This document shows, piece by piece, positions 5,867 through 13,955 of a stretch of 17,074 bases of DNA. The position numbers were made by a program, and so were the translations under genes. How positions within the stretch are numbered: position 1 is the stretch's first letter; each line of letters starts with the position of its first letter. The notes beneath the pieces were generated by a model. It saw only the letters and a program-made list of their open reading frames with translations. It was not told the origin of the DNA and searched no databases. The stretch is taken from positions 1 to 17,074 of the forward strand of contig CAZEEJ010000118.1 in NCBI GenBank assembly GCA_964511155.1, read 5' to 3'. The DNA comes from JAAYDF01 sp964511155 (GTDB lineage: Bacteria > Planctomycetota > Phycisphaerae > UBA1845 > PWPN01).

Positions 5867-5887
5867 GGAGTGAGAATCGAATAGCCT

Positions 5888-6520
5888 ATGATTGCCCGGC
5901 GAACCGACACCACGGAGCCCTCACGACTGACCCGGCGTGCCGAGAAGCGACTGATCGAGCAGGCACGCTCGGGCTGCGAGGATTCCGCGCGCCAACTGGT
6001 GGAGTCGCATCAGGATCGTTTGTTCGCTTTCGTGTGGCGGGTGGTTCGGAACCACCATGAGGCGGAGGAGATTTGCCAGGAGGCGTTCCTGCGAGCGTTC
6101 GGCTCGCTGGATACGTTCTCGGCGGAGTTCCGGTTCAGCACCTGGCTCTTCACCATCGCCTACCGGTTGTGCCTGAACCAGCTTCGCCGGCGCAAGTCGT
6201 TGACCGGGGAGATGGACTTCGGGGTGCTGGCTTCGACGGAGCCGGACGCCTCGGAGCGGCTGGCCGAGAGCGAAGAGGCCCGCCGACTCAAGGATGAGAT
6301 CTGGAATGCCGTGGACCAGTTGTCCGTGCCGCAACGGGCGGCGGTCCTGTTGTTCTACCGTGAAGGTATGAGCTGCGAGGCGATCGCGGCGACGTTGCGG
6401 GTTCCGGTGGCCACCGCCAAAAGCCACTTGCACCGGGCCCGGGCGCGACTGCGAGACTCGCTGGCTGGAATGGTCGAGGATCATTCGCAGATTCAATCGT
6501 TGAGAGAAGCCGCGTCATGA
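5888..6520 (+). CDS. ECF (sigma-70 family, group 4) sigma factor
   Basis: This 210-residue RpoE-like sigma factor directs RNA polymerase to its own regulon promoters. Region 2 spans about residues 36-103, with HEAEEICQEAFLRAF and FSTWLFTIAYRLCLNQLRR. Region 4 spans about 143-197, with LSVPQRAAVLLFYREGMSCEAIAATL and a helix-turn-helix ending TAKSHLHRARARLR. No region 1.1 or 3 is present, as expected for ECF factors. The next gene starts in an ATGA overlap at 6517-6520 and encodes the cognate anti-sigma factor, so the two are translationally coupled. Autoregulation is usual for such pairs but is not demonstrated by the promoter seen here. Confidence 0.93.
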   Translation: MIARRTDTTEPSRLTRRAEKRLIEQARSGCEDSARQLVESHQDRLFAFVWRVVRNHHEAEEICQEAFLRAFGSLDTFSAEFRFSTWLFTIAYRLCLNQLRRRKSLTGEMDFGVLASTEPDASERLAESEEARRLKDEIWNAVDQLSVPQRAAVLLFYREGMSCEAIAATLRVPVATAKSHLHRARARLRDSLAGMVEDHSQIQSLREAAS

Positions 6521-7368
6521 TCACCTGCCCTGACACACGACAACTCTTTGACCGTTACCTGGACGACCAGTTGTCGCCCTCGCTTCAGGCGGAGTTGCAC
6601 GCTCACGTCCTGCAATGCAACGACTGCCAGAACGAGTTGGCGATCCTGGAGGCCTGTGGGGACGTGGTTCGCCTGGACCGGCGGGAACCGGTGCTGAGCG
6701 GCTCGTTCACCGACCGCGTACTGGCGGCCCGGCGAACGCAGTTGGCGGTCAAGCCGCCGCGTTCGCGCCGGCTGATTTACGCCCTGGGGATGCCGGTGGC
6801 CGCCGCGGCGAGTATCGCCCTGGCGTTTCTGCTGACCGCCCCGGTGGTGAAGGATCAACCCGTCCCGCCGGGGACCGCGCTGGTCTCGACGTCGGGCGAC
6901 GTGGCTCCGGTTCTCCCGCGCGAGACGGTGATTGCGGCTGATGCCATCGCGGCCCCGGTGTCTTTCCGGGACGAGCTGACCAAGCTGACCGAGAGGACGT
7001 TCACCCCCGAGGCCCGGGCGGAACTGAAGAACACGCCGGAGATGCCCGCCTTGTCCTTCTTCGACGCTTTGCTCGCCCCGGTCATGGAGGGCACGCGGCA
7101 CGCGGTGGAAGGTACCCGCCGGACGGCCGCGGATATCGAGTTGCTGATCCGTTTCGGCCTGGCGAACATGAACGAGCAGTTGGTGGCCGAGTACCGGCTG
7201 AAGTATCCTGACGAGCCGCGCGGCGCCAAAGGCGGCCAGCGGGTGGTCAGTGATCTGGATCCCCTCGATCCCGCACTTCTGGCACCCGACTTCTATCTTC
7301 CCGCGTCGGGGCCTCCCGCTCCCACTGCGGACAGCCGATCCGACGCCCTGATGGCGGACCCGATCTGA
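6517..7368 (+). CDS. Membrane anti-sigma factor with zinc-finger (zf-HC2) domain
   Basis: The 283-residue protein starts with a zf-HC2 anti-sigma domain whose HxxxCxxC zinc motif is His30, Cys34, Cys37. This ZAS-type domain normally holds an ECF sigma factor inactive in the cytoplasm. One transmembrane helix follows at about residues 87-108. A periplasmic part of roughly 175 residues has no recognised domain and ends in a Pro/Ala/Asp-rich tail. The ATGA overlap with the sigma gene and the 35-bp gap to the PDZ gene indicate an operon. Release of the sigma factor could be by regulated proteolysis or by redox/zinc change at the motif; neither can be read from sequence. Confidence 0.86.
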   Translation: MITCPDTRQLFDRYLDDQLSPSLQAELHAHVLQCNDCQNELAILEACGDVVRLDRREPVLSGSFTDRVLAARRTQLAVKPPRSRRLIYALGMPVAAAASIALAFLLTAPVVKDQPVPPGTALVSTSGDVAPVLPRETVIAADAIAAPVSFRDELTKLTERTFTPEARAELKNTPEMPALSFFDALLAPVMEGTRHAVEGTRRTAADIELLIRFGLANMNEQLVAEYRLKYPDEPRGAKGGQRVVSDLDPLDPALLAPDFYLPASGPPAPTADSRSDALMADPI

Positions 7369-7403
7369 CGGTTGTCGCGCGGGGGTAAGACGAACCGTGA
7401 TCA

Positions 7404-9605
7404 ATGTCTCGAAGCCTGACCATTGGTGTGGGGTTATACGTCTGCCTGGTCGGCGGATCGTCGTCTGCGGCTGACGGTGCCGACGGGGCGCAGACCGTTG
7501 CGCTGGCTGAGTACGTGGACGTGGACACCCGGATCTTCCTTGAGGTCCGGGATGCGAACGTGCTGCGCCACAGTGCCGCGGGCATGGCCCTGGGCGAGGT
7601 CCTGGCGGGCCTGGTCAGCCAGGTGAAAGGGCCCGAGGTTCAAGTTCTGCTTCATTCGGATGGTGACGGCGCGTCCACTCAACCGGCGACGGAAGGATCA
7701 GACCACCGCTCCGGACCGCTGACCGTCGGGCCGATGCCCGCGGGCGCGGGTGACGGCCGGCCGGCCAATGGGTTGGCTTGGCGGAAGCTTTTCGCCGGGG
7801 CTCTGGGGCTCGAAGGAGAGCAGGCCGCCGATCTGCTACTGGACGATCGTCTGGCCGTTGCGGTCGACAGTTGGCAGGAGTTGTCGAACGCGGTGCTGAT
7901 CGCCCGTCCCACGCGGCTGGAGGCACTCGAGACCCACCTGGCCGCGCGGCGTATCGCCGGCAGCGGCCGCGCCGGCGTGCGGCGCTATGCGTTGGCCCGG
8001 GATCATGAGTTGGCCAGCGACGGCCGCGTAGTCATCGTCGGCTTGAACGGGCGGCCCGACGGCCTTTACGCCCGCACGCTGGCTCTGCTCGAGGCTGAAC
8101 GGGGCGTATCGCTCGCCGACCTCGCCGAGTTCCGCGAACGGATGTCGGAGGTGCCCGCGGGCGCGCACGTGGTCCTCTACCTCGGCTCCAACCGGCGGCG
8201 GGCGCCGCAGAGCGACTCGGTCCTGAGCTGGCTGCCGATAGCGGCCGCCCTGCCCCGGTCGGCGGCCATCAGTGCGGTCCTGACGCACCAGGGTATAGAA
8301 GTTGAAGCCACAGGCCGCCTGGCTGAGGCGAGCACACCGCCCGTTTCCCGCGATCCCCCCATCGAAACGCTGCTCTTCCTGCCGGCCTCGACCATGGCGG
8401 CCTGGACCCAGCCCATCGACTACGTCGCCCAGTACCGCCAACTCCGGGCCGCCAATCCCCAGGGCGTCGTCCGCTTCTTCATGGATCTTCTGCAATGGCA
8501 GATGCCCACCGGCGGGCTCGAGCAACACCTGCTGAGCCACCTGGTGGGCGACACCGTGGTGATCGTCGGGGCGGTGAGCGTGTGTCCGCCCGGGCGCGAC
8601 CCGATCCAGGGCCTGTTGCAGGTCCCCTCGCTGGCCCTGACGGTCGAGACCGATGACCCGGATTCGGTCGACGGCGCCCTGGAGCAACTCGGTCGCAACT
8701 TGCTGCGGCTGGTCAACCTGCAGTACCCGCCGGAGGAACAGATCGAGCTGACCTACGAGGTGGTCGGCGATCAGGGAGCCAGCATCCGCTCGGTGAGCCT
8801 GGGCAGCCTGCTTCCGCCGGGCGCCGCCCGCGAGCTGTTCGGTTCGGTCGAGTTCAGTTGGGCGGTGGCGGATCGCTGGGTCGTGCTGGCCACGCATCGG
8901 GAGACGGTGCGGCAAATCCTGCTCGCCCGGCGCGGGGAGACCGCGCTCATGCCCGCCGACGCGGTGCAGCAGGCCATGACCCGCACGCAGCATCCGCGTC
9001 GCCTGCCGGACATGGTGCTCGTCGCCCAGCCCGGCATCGCCGGCACCATCATCCATTCCTGGCTGGACTACATCGGCCGCTATCATCCCGAGATGATCGA
9101 GCCCGGGTGGTGGCAGCAGCTCCGGCGGCGGTACTGGGCGTCGCAGGTACAACTGGGCATCATGCCGGTCATGGGCGTGGCATCCGGCGAAGTGCAGGTC
9201 GCCCAGACGCTGCCGAACTGGCCGGCCCACGGGCGGCTCGAGCCCGGCGACCGGATCGTCGCGGTGGACGGCCGCCCGCTGGCCGACGACCAGGCGATGC
9301 AATCGTTGCGCGACCGGCTCGCCCAGCGCCGGCGCGATGACCGCGTCATCCTCACGGTGGTCCGCGGCGGCGATCGGCACGAGGTCGAGATCCCCATGGG
9401 CACCGGCGGCGGGTTTCCCACCGATTCCATGCAGCCGCTCACCCTCCTGCAGCAATTAGCGGACCTCGCCGACAGCTTCGCCTTCGCCAGCTACGTGGTC
9501 TGGCAGCCTTCCCGCGACTTGGTCAAGACCCGCCTGGAGCTCCGCCTGGCGACACCCGCCGAACCGCCCGCCCCCGCCGAACGCCGCGAGCTCCTGGCCG
9601 ATTGA
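7404..9605 (+). CDS. Large exported PDZ-domain protein of unknown function
   Basis: The 733-residue product begins MSRSLTIGVGLYVCLVGGSSSAADG, a plausible Sec signal peptide of about 23 residues. Most of the body (about 30-570) matches nothing I recognise. It has alternating hydrophobic strands and repeated AWRKLF/FFMDLLQW-type segments, in the style of planctomycete exported hypothetical proteins. Residues about 582-667 form a PDZ-like domain: LGIMPV, HGRLEPGDRIVAVDGRPL, DDRVILTVVRGG. No protease catalytic triad was found, so it is not an HtrA/DegP-type enzyme. It sits 35 bp after the anti-sigma gene and is probably in the same operon. A role in sensing or transmitting envelope signals to the anti-sigma factor is inference from position only. 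Confidence 0.75.
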   Translation: MSRSLTIGVGLYVCLVGGSSSAADGADGAQTVALAEYVDVDTRIFLEVRDANVLRHSAAGMALGEVLAGLVSQVKGPEVQVLLHSDGDGASTQPATEGSDHRSGPLTVGPMPAGAGDGRPANGLAWRKLFAGALGLEGEQAADLLLDDRLAVAVDSWQELSNAVLIARPTRLEALETHLAARRIAGSGRAGVRRYALARDHELASDGRVVIVGLNGRPDGLYARTLALLEAERGVSLADLAEFRERMSEVPAGAHVVLYLGSNRRRAPQSDSVLSWLPIAAALPRSAAISAVLTHQGIEVEATGRLAEASTPPVSRDPPIETLLFLPASTMAAWTQPIDYVAQYRQLRAANPQGVVRFFMDLLQWQMPTGGLEQHLLSHLVGDTVVIVGAVSVCPPGRDPIQGLLQVPSLALTVETDDPDSVDGALEQLGRNLLRLVNLQYPPEEQIELTYEVVGDQGASIRSVSLGSLLPPGAARELFGSVEFSWAVADRWVVLATHRETVRQILLARRGETALMPADAVQQAMTRTQHPRRLPDMVLVAQPGIAGTIIHSWLDYIGRYHPEMIEPGWWQQLRRRYWASQVQLGIMPVMGVASGEVQVAQTLPNWPAHGRLEPGDRIVAVDGRPLADDQAMQSLRDRLAQRRRDDRVILTVVRGGDRHEVEIPMGTGGGFPTDSMQPLTLLQQLADLADSFAFASYVVWQPSRDLVKTRLELRLATPAEPPAPAERRELLAD

Positions 9606-9642
9606 GCGCACGCGGCCGTGACAGGCAGCCCGAGGGGGGGCG

Positions 9643-9671
9643 TGGACAAACCGGGTCGCAAGGCGTACATT
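9643..9671 (+). promoter_or_regulatory. Candidate sigma-70-type promoter for typA
   Basis: TGGACA (9643-9648, 5 of 6) and TACATT (9666-9671, 4 of 6) are separated by exactly 17 bp. The predicted start near 9678 gives a leader of about 120 bases. A promoter here fits the GTG start at 9798, because a longer frame from 9618 would begin upstream of it. Confidence 0.42.
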
Positions 9672-9694
9672 AGCTGCCCTTTGGATCACGGCCC

Positions 9695-9776
9695 GACGTG
9701 TCGCCACGTGTCGCCACGGGTAGACGTGCCACCACGGGCCGACATGCCGCCACGGATCGACATGCCGCCGGCCGGC
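9695..9776. repeat. 18-bp tandem repeat in the typA leader
   Basis: Three 18-bp units begin GAC[G/A]TGCC at 9723-9740, 9741-9758 and 9759-9776. They are preceded by two shorter degenerate units (9695-9707, 9708-9722). Because 18 is a multiple of three, the leader frame stays open and mimics an N-terminal extension of TypA. Confidence 0.75.
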
Positions 9777-9797
9777 CCCCCGAGGATAGAAACCAGC

Positions 9798-11612
9798 GTG
9801 AAGATCAACGACATTCGCAATATCGCGATCATTGCCCACGTGGACCACGGCAAGACCACCCTGGTCGACCAGATGCTGCGCCAGTGCGGGCAGTTCCGGG
9901 ATGCGCAGCTCAAGGGCGAGCGCATCCTCGACTCGAACGACCTGGAGCGCGAGCGGGGCATCACCATCCTGGCCAAGAACATCGCCATCAACTACCACTC
10001 GACGAAGATCAACCTGATCGACACGCCGGGCCACGCGGACTTCGGTGGTGAGGTCGAGCGGGTACTCAAGATGGCCGACGGGGCCCTGCTGCTGGTCGAC
10101 GCCTTCGAGGGACCGATGCCGCAGACGCGATTCGTGCTGCGCAAGGCGTTCGAGTTCGGGCTGCGGCCGATCGTGGTCATCAACAAGATGGACCGGCTGG
10201 ACGCCCGCCCCAAGGAGGTGCTCGAGGAGGTGTTCGACCTGTTCATCGAGCTGGATGCCGGCGACGAAGCCCTGGACTTCCCGGTGATCTATGCCTCGGC
10301 GACGCAGGGTTGGGCGTCGACCGACGCGGAGAGCCACCCTGGTCACGTGATGGCCCTGTTCGACACCATTCTCAAGCACGTGCCCCCGCCGGAGGTCGAC
10401 CCCAGCGCCCCTCTTCAAATGCTGGTGACGACGCTGGACTACAACGACTACGTCGGGCGTATCGGCGTAGGGCGAGTGTTTGCCGGCACACTGCGGCCGT
10501 CCATCGACGTTGCCCTCCTGCACCGCAACGGCACGCGGACCACGGAGCGGGTGGGCGAGCTGTACGTCTTTGACGGACTCGGCCGCCGCCGGGTGGAGCA
10601 GGTCGTCGCGGGCGACATCTGCGCCGTGGTGGGGATCGAGTCGGTGGACATCGGCAGCACCCTGGCCGACGCCGAGAATCCCGAGCCGTTACCCATCGTC
10701 TCGATCGACGAGCCGACCCTGCACATGACCTTCCGGGTGAACGATTCGCCCTTTGCCGGGCGGTCGGGAAAATACCTCACCAGCCGCCACCTGCGCGACC
10801 GGCTGGAGAAGGAGCTGCAGCACAACGTCGCCCTGCGGGTCGAGCCCGGCGCGACCCCGGAGGAGTTCCACGTCTCCGGCCGCGGCCTGCTCCACCTCTC
10901 CGTGCTCATCGAGAACATGCGCCGCGAGGGTTACGAGCTGGCCATCGGCAAGCCCAAGGTCATCTTCCGAGAACTCAACGGCCGCAAGACCGAACCGATC
11001 GAATTGTGCGTCATCGACGCGCCCCCGCAGCACATCGGAGCGGTCATGGAGCTCATGGGCGGCCGGCGGGGCATCTGCACGCGGATGGAGACCCGCGGCG
11101 ACTACACGCACACCCAGTTCACCATCCCCGCCCGCGGGCTGATCGGGCTGCGCAACCGCCTGCTGACCGCGACGAACGGTACGGCGATCATCCACCACAA
11201 CTTCTACGAGTACGAATACCTGCGCGGGGCGATCCCGGGCCGGACGTGCGGCGTGCTCATCGCCAGCGAGGCCGGCCAGGTCCGGCCGTATGCCCTGGAC
11301 GCCCTCTCCGACCGCGGCATCATGTTCGTCAGCCCCACCGACGAGGTCTACGAGGGGCAGATCGTCGGCGAGCATTGCAAGGACAACGACATCGTGGTCA
11401 ACGTCTGCCGGGCCAAGAAGATGACCAACATCCGAGCCGCCTCCGCCGACAAGACCGTCGTGCTCCGGCCCCCGCGCCTCATGACCCTGGAGATCGCCCT
11501 CGAGTTCATCGACGACGACGAACTGGTCGAGGTCACCCCGGACGCCCTCCGCCTGCGCAAACGCCAGCTCAAGGAGCACGAGCGCAAGCGTGCCCTCCGC
11601 GGCGGCGGGTAA
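9798..11612 (+). CDS. typA: Ribosome-associated translational GTPase TypA/BipA
   Basis: TypA/BipA is an EF-G-like GTPase that binds the 70S ribosome and acts in ribosome assembly and stress adaptation. The sequence shows G1 AHVDHGKT (residues 13-20), switch-region ERERGITI, G3 DTPGHADFGGEVERVL, G4 NKMD and G5-like SATQG. The beta-barrel domain 2 and the TypA-specific C-terminal part with GRGLLHLSVLIENMRREGYEL and RGLIGLRNRLLTATNGTAI follow. I chose the GTG start at 9798 (VKINDIRNIAIIAHVDH), giving 604 residues, close to the E. coli 607. The frame open from 9618 would add 60 residues encoded by the leader repeats and lying across the promoter. A GAGG (9782-9785) lies 12 bases upstream of the GTG. 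Confidence 0.95.
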   Translation: MKINDIRNIAIIAHVDHGKTTLVDQMLRQCGQFRDAQLKGERILDSNDLERERGITILAKNIAINYHSTKINLIDTPGHADFGGEVERVLKMADGALLLVDAFEGPMPQTRFVLRKAFEFGLRPIVVINKMDRLDARPKEVLEEVFDLFIELDAGDEALDFPVIYASATQGWASTDAESHPGHVMALFDTILKHVPPPEVDPSAPLQMLVTTLDYNDYVGRIGVGRVFAGTLRPSIDVALLHRNGTRTTERVGELYVFDGLGRRRVEQVVAGDICAVVGIESVDIGSTLADAENPEPLPIVSIDEPTLHMTFRVNDSPFAGRSGKYLTSRHLRDRLEKELQHNVALRVEPGATPEEFHVSGRGLLHLSVLIENMRREGYELAIGKPKVIFRELNGRKTEPIELCVIDAPPQHIGAVMELMGGRRGICTRMETRGDYTHTQFTIPARGLIGLRNRLLTATNGTAIIHHNFYEYEYLRGAIPGRTCGVLIASEAGQVRPYALDALSDRGIMFVSPTDEVYEGQIVGEHCKDNDIVVNVCRAKKMTNIRAASADKTVVLRPPRLMTLEIALEFIDDDELVEVTPDALRLRKRQLKEHERKRALRGGG

Positions 11613-12060
11613 CGATCAACATCAGACGGGCGCCCGCGACGCAATGCCAGGTACGTGTTTTGCGTCCTCGGACGGTATACACGCACAACGCCAACGGCGT
11701 TGAATAACACAGCCCAGGGTCGCGCAGCGCACCCTGGGTGGCCAGACCCGTCTTGATCGAACAAACCCTGCAAGGGTTTCATATCCGCCGCGGATCAATC
11801 CCCCAATGCGGAGACCCGGCCGCCAAGCCAGGAAAAGGCGTCAGGAACCTTTATTTGAGGGCATGGTTTCCCGGGGTGCGCTGCGCGACCCCCGGGCTGT
11901 GTTCTGGAACCGCGTTGCGGTTCGCAGCACAGGTTCGGCCTCTTCGCGAGATTCTCTCTGGGCTGTGGACAGAGCCCGCACTGCGTCATCTGCGAATCGA
12001 TCGGCCCTTACGATCCAATGCCAGTCCATTCCGGCCAGCTTGAGCAGCCCCGGAAGGTCA
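11613..12060. other. Convergent gap between typA and sulfatase, palindrome-rich, no gene
   Basis: No coding frame with recognisable content is present. The part 11686-11925 is a cluster of palindromes annotated separately. The flanks 11926-12060 and 11613-11685 show nothing recognisable. None of the hairpins is followed by a T-tract, so no intrinsic terminator is called. Confidence 0.6.
11686..11925. repeat. Palindrome cluster with inverted pair (dispersed-type repeat)
   Basis: Hairpins: CAACGCC/GGCGTTG at 11686-11702; CCCAGGGT/ACCCTGGG at 11713-11738; AAACCCT/AGGGTTT at 11763-11779; CCCGGGG/CCCCGGG at 11870-11895; GAACCGC/GCGGTTC at 11907-11923. In addition, segment 11706-11738 (AACACAGCCC...) is repeated in inverse orientation at 11870-11903, with about 31 of 34 matching. 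Together these form a roughly 200-bp fold-back structure. The CCCAGGGT-CGCGCAGCGC-ACCC motif is one I associate with dispersed repeats of Planctomycetes. Confidence 0.8.
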
Positions 12061-12138
12061 CTACCTATTGGAAGAGGTTTTGTACGGCGGCTTCCAGATC
12101 CAGGGGATCGCCCCGGTCCGCTCGGCCCAGGCCTCCCA
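12061..12138 (-). other. In-frame remnant of the sulfatase C-terminus after a stop codon
   Basis: Directly after the TAA that ends the sulfatase frame, the same frame continues for 25 codons to a TAG at 12061-12063. It reads WEAWAERTG and then PWIWKPPYK. This is what the extreme C-terminus of arylsulfatases of this type normally looks like (a WExWAxR...PWPWKP-like ending). The segment is therefore probably former or conditionally translated coding sequence, not chance. Confidence 0.72.
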
Positions 12139-13824
12139 TTAGGCGACCATTCGTCTGACCCGCCGGGGGTGCTGTGACGCCAGGTTATTCAGCTCCGTCC
12201 GGTCGGCGTCCATATCGTACAGTTCCCACGCTCCCGCCGGCCCCTTGGCGACCAGCTTCCACCGGCCGACGCGGATGGCCCGGTTGCCTTCGTGCTCCCA
12301 GTAGATCGCCTCGCGGCTGATGGTGCCGCCCTTGAACGCGGGTACCAGGCTCGCACCTTCCAGCGGCCGGATCTCCTGTCCTGCATGTTCCGTCGGATAA
12401 ACCGCCCCGGCCAATTCCACGCAGGTCGCCATCAGGTCGATGACCTGCCCGGGCTGAGGCTCGAGCTCGCCGCGGCGGGGGATGCCCTTGGGCCAGTGGG
12501 CGATGAGCGGCGTGGCGATGCCGCCCTCGTGCACCCAGTGCTTGTACTCGCGGAACGGCGTGTTCGAGACGTTGGCCCAGCCCTCGCCGTAGGCGACGTA
12601 GGTGTCCGGCCCGCCGGGCATGACCCCCGGCCCGCCCAGCACCGGGCGCCCATCGCGGGTCTGCATCGGTGGCCAGATCTTCGGCTGCAACTCGTCGGGC
12701 CCCAGGGGCTTGAGATCCTTGAGATGCCATTCCGGCTTGTCCACCCGCCCCTGCGGCTCGGCACAACCGCCGTTGTCCTGCAGGAAGAAAATCAGTGTGT
12801 TGTCGAACAGCTTCTGCTTCTCCAACTCGCCCACGATCCGGCCGATGCCCTCGTCCATGCGGTCGACCATGGCCGCGTAGACCTCCATGCAGCGCGCCTC
12901 CCACGCCCGGTGCTCGACCTGCTCCCAGTCGCCGAACTGCGGCGAGAGCGGCCAGTCCGGCCGAGTCAGGCCAAGCTGCCGGAGCCGCTCGAAGCGGGCC
13001 TTGCGGATGGGCTCGTAGCCTTCGTCGTAGCGCCCGCGGTACTTGGCGATGGCTTCCTCGGGAGCGTGCATCGGCCAATGGGCGGCGGTGTGGGCGACGT
13101 AGAGGAAGAAGGGCTGCCCGGCATTCTTGCCGGCGTGATCGGCAATGAACCGCACGGCGTTGTCGTTGATCGCGTCGGTGTAATAGAAGCGCTCCGGGCG
13201 GTATTCGGGATCGTTTTCCGGCGTGATCATGGTGTTGTCGCGGGTCAGCGTGGTGGGGTCGTAGAAGCTGCCCGCACCGGTGATGGTACCGTAGAATCGG
13301 TCGAACCCGCGTTGCAGCGGCCAGTTGGAGGGCTGGTCGCCGGCCCGTTCGCGGTTGGTGACGTGCCACTTGCCGCACATGTAGGTCGCGTACCCGCCGG
13401 GGCGCAGCACCTCGGCGATGGTCACCGCCCGCTGGCTGAGATTGCCCTGCCAGGGCTCGGGCCGGCCCTTGGGGGCACCGGTCATGTGGCCGATACCCGC
13501 CTGATGCGGGTGCAGCCCGGTGAGCAACGACGCCCGCGTCGGGCAGCAGCGGGCCATGTTGTAGAACTGCGAAAACCGCAGCCCCCCCGCCGCCAGCCGG
13601 TCCAGGACCGGGGTGTTGATCTCGCCGCCGTAGCAGCCGATATCCGAGTACCCCATGTCATCGCTCATAATGATGACGATGTTCGGCCGCGGCGCGGTGC
13701 CGCTAGTCTGCCCCCACACCGTGTTCCACACGCAGCAGACGAGCAACGCTACGCAGAAGGCCCGCAAACCGACCCGCCGGCCACGTCCCCTGCCGATTCC
13801 GCCGCCACAAACAGATTTGAGCAT
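12139..13824 (-). CDS. Exported type I sulfatase (arylsulfatase), C-terminus cut by TAA
   Basis: The 561-residue product is a formylglycine-dependent sulfatase that hydrolyses sulfate esters, probably in the periplasm. An N-terminal signal peptide spans about residues 1-38 (hydrophobic core LRAFCVALLVCCVW). The metal-binding MSDDMGYSDIGCYGG segment (residues 53-67) includes Asp55 and Asp56. The signature CCPTRASLLTG has Cys93 as the residue matured to formylglycine (C-x-P-x-R). GHMTG, CGKWHV (with its conserved Lys) and YVAHTAAHWPMHAP are also present. The frame ends RVRRMVA-TAA, and family-typical sequence continues in frame behind the stop. Catalytic residues precede the stop, so activity may survive. 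A sulfatase-maturing enzyme is not in this window. The substrate cannot be inferred. Confidence 0.9.
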   Translation of the reverse strand: MLKSVCGGGIGRGRGRRVGLRAFCVALLVCCVWNTVWGQTSGTAPRPNIVIIMSDDMGYSDIGCYGGEINTPVLDRLAAGGLRFSQFYNMARCCPTRASLLTGLHPHQAGIGHMTGAPKGRPEPWQGNLSQRAVTIAEVLRPGGYATYMCGKWHVTNRERAGDQPSNWPLQRGFDRFYGTITGAGSFYDPTTLTRDNTMITPENDPEYRPERFYYTDAINDNAVRFIADHAGKNAGQPFFLYVAHTAAHWPMHAPEEAIAKYRGRYDEGYEPIRKARFERLRQLGLTRPDWPLSPQFGDWEQVEHRAWEARCMEVYAAMVDRMDEGIGRIVGELEKQKLFDNTLIFFLQDNGGCAEPQGRVDKPEWHLKDLKPLGPDELQPKIWPPMQTRDGRPVLGGPGVMPGGPDTYVAYGEGWANVSNTPFREYKHWVHEGGIATPLIAHWPKGIPRRGELEPQPGQVIDLMATCVELAGAVYPTEHAGQEIRPLEGASLVPAFKGGTISREAIYWEHEGNRAIRVGRWKLVAKGPAGAWELYDMDADRTELNNLASQHPRRVRRMVA

Positions 13825-13906
13825 GATGTCTCTCGCTCACTGGACCGCCACCGTGGAAGATGGCAAAGAAGCAACCGCAACGACGTTATCATCACCATCT
13901 GAGTCA

Positions 13907-13955
13907 ATCTGAGTCATCTGTGGGCCGTTTCTTTTTACCCACAGATCACTCAGAT
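13907..13955. repeat. 18-bp near-perfect hairpin upstream of the sulfatase
   Basis: ATCTGAGTCATCTGTGGG (13907-13924) pairs with 13938-13955 at 17 of 18 positions around a 13-base loop. It lies about 83-131 bases before the sulfatase start. An extra CTGAGTCA at 13899-13906 begins a partial direct copy of the arm. No T-tract follows on either strand. It resembles the CACAGAT-type dispersed repeats of planctomycete genomes; a role in the sulfatase leader is possible. Confidence 0.8.

Noticed and set aside
7836..9455. Long minus-strand open frame opposite the PDZ gene (539 codons)
   Set aside because: Antisense shadow. The plus-strand frame has the signal peptide, PDZ motif and operon context.
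9618..9797. N-terminal extension of TypA to 9618
   Set aside because: The 60 residues are repeat-encoded, overlap a promoter candidate and are absent from the TypA family. GTG at 9798 gives family-normal length.
11763..11779. Hairpin AAACCCT/AGGGTTT as an intrinsic terminator of typA
   Set aside because: No run of T follows on either strand, and it lies 150 bp past the stop within a repeat cluster.
12292..13902. Long plus-strand open frame opposite the sulfatase (536 codons)
   Set aside because: Antisense shadow of a gene with the FGly signature and metal ligands.
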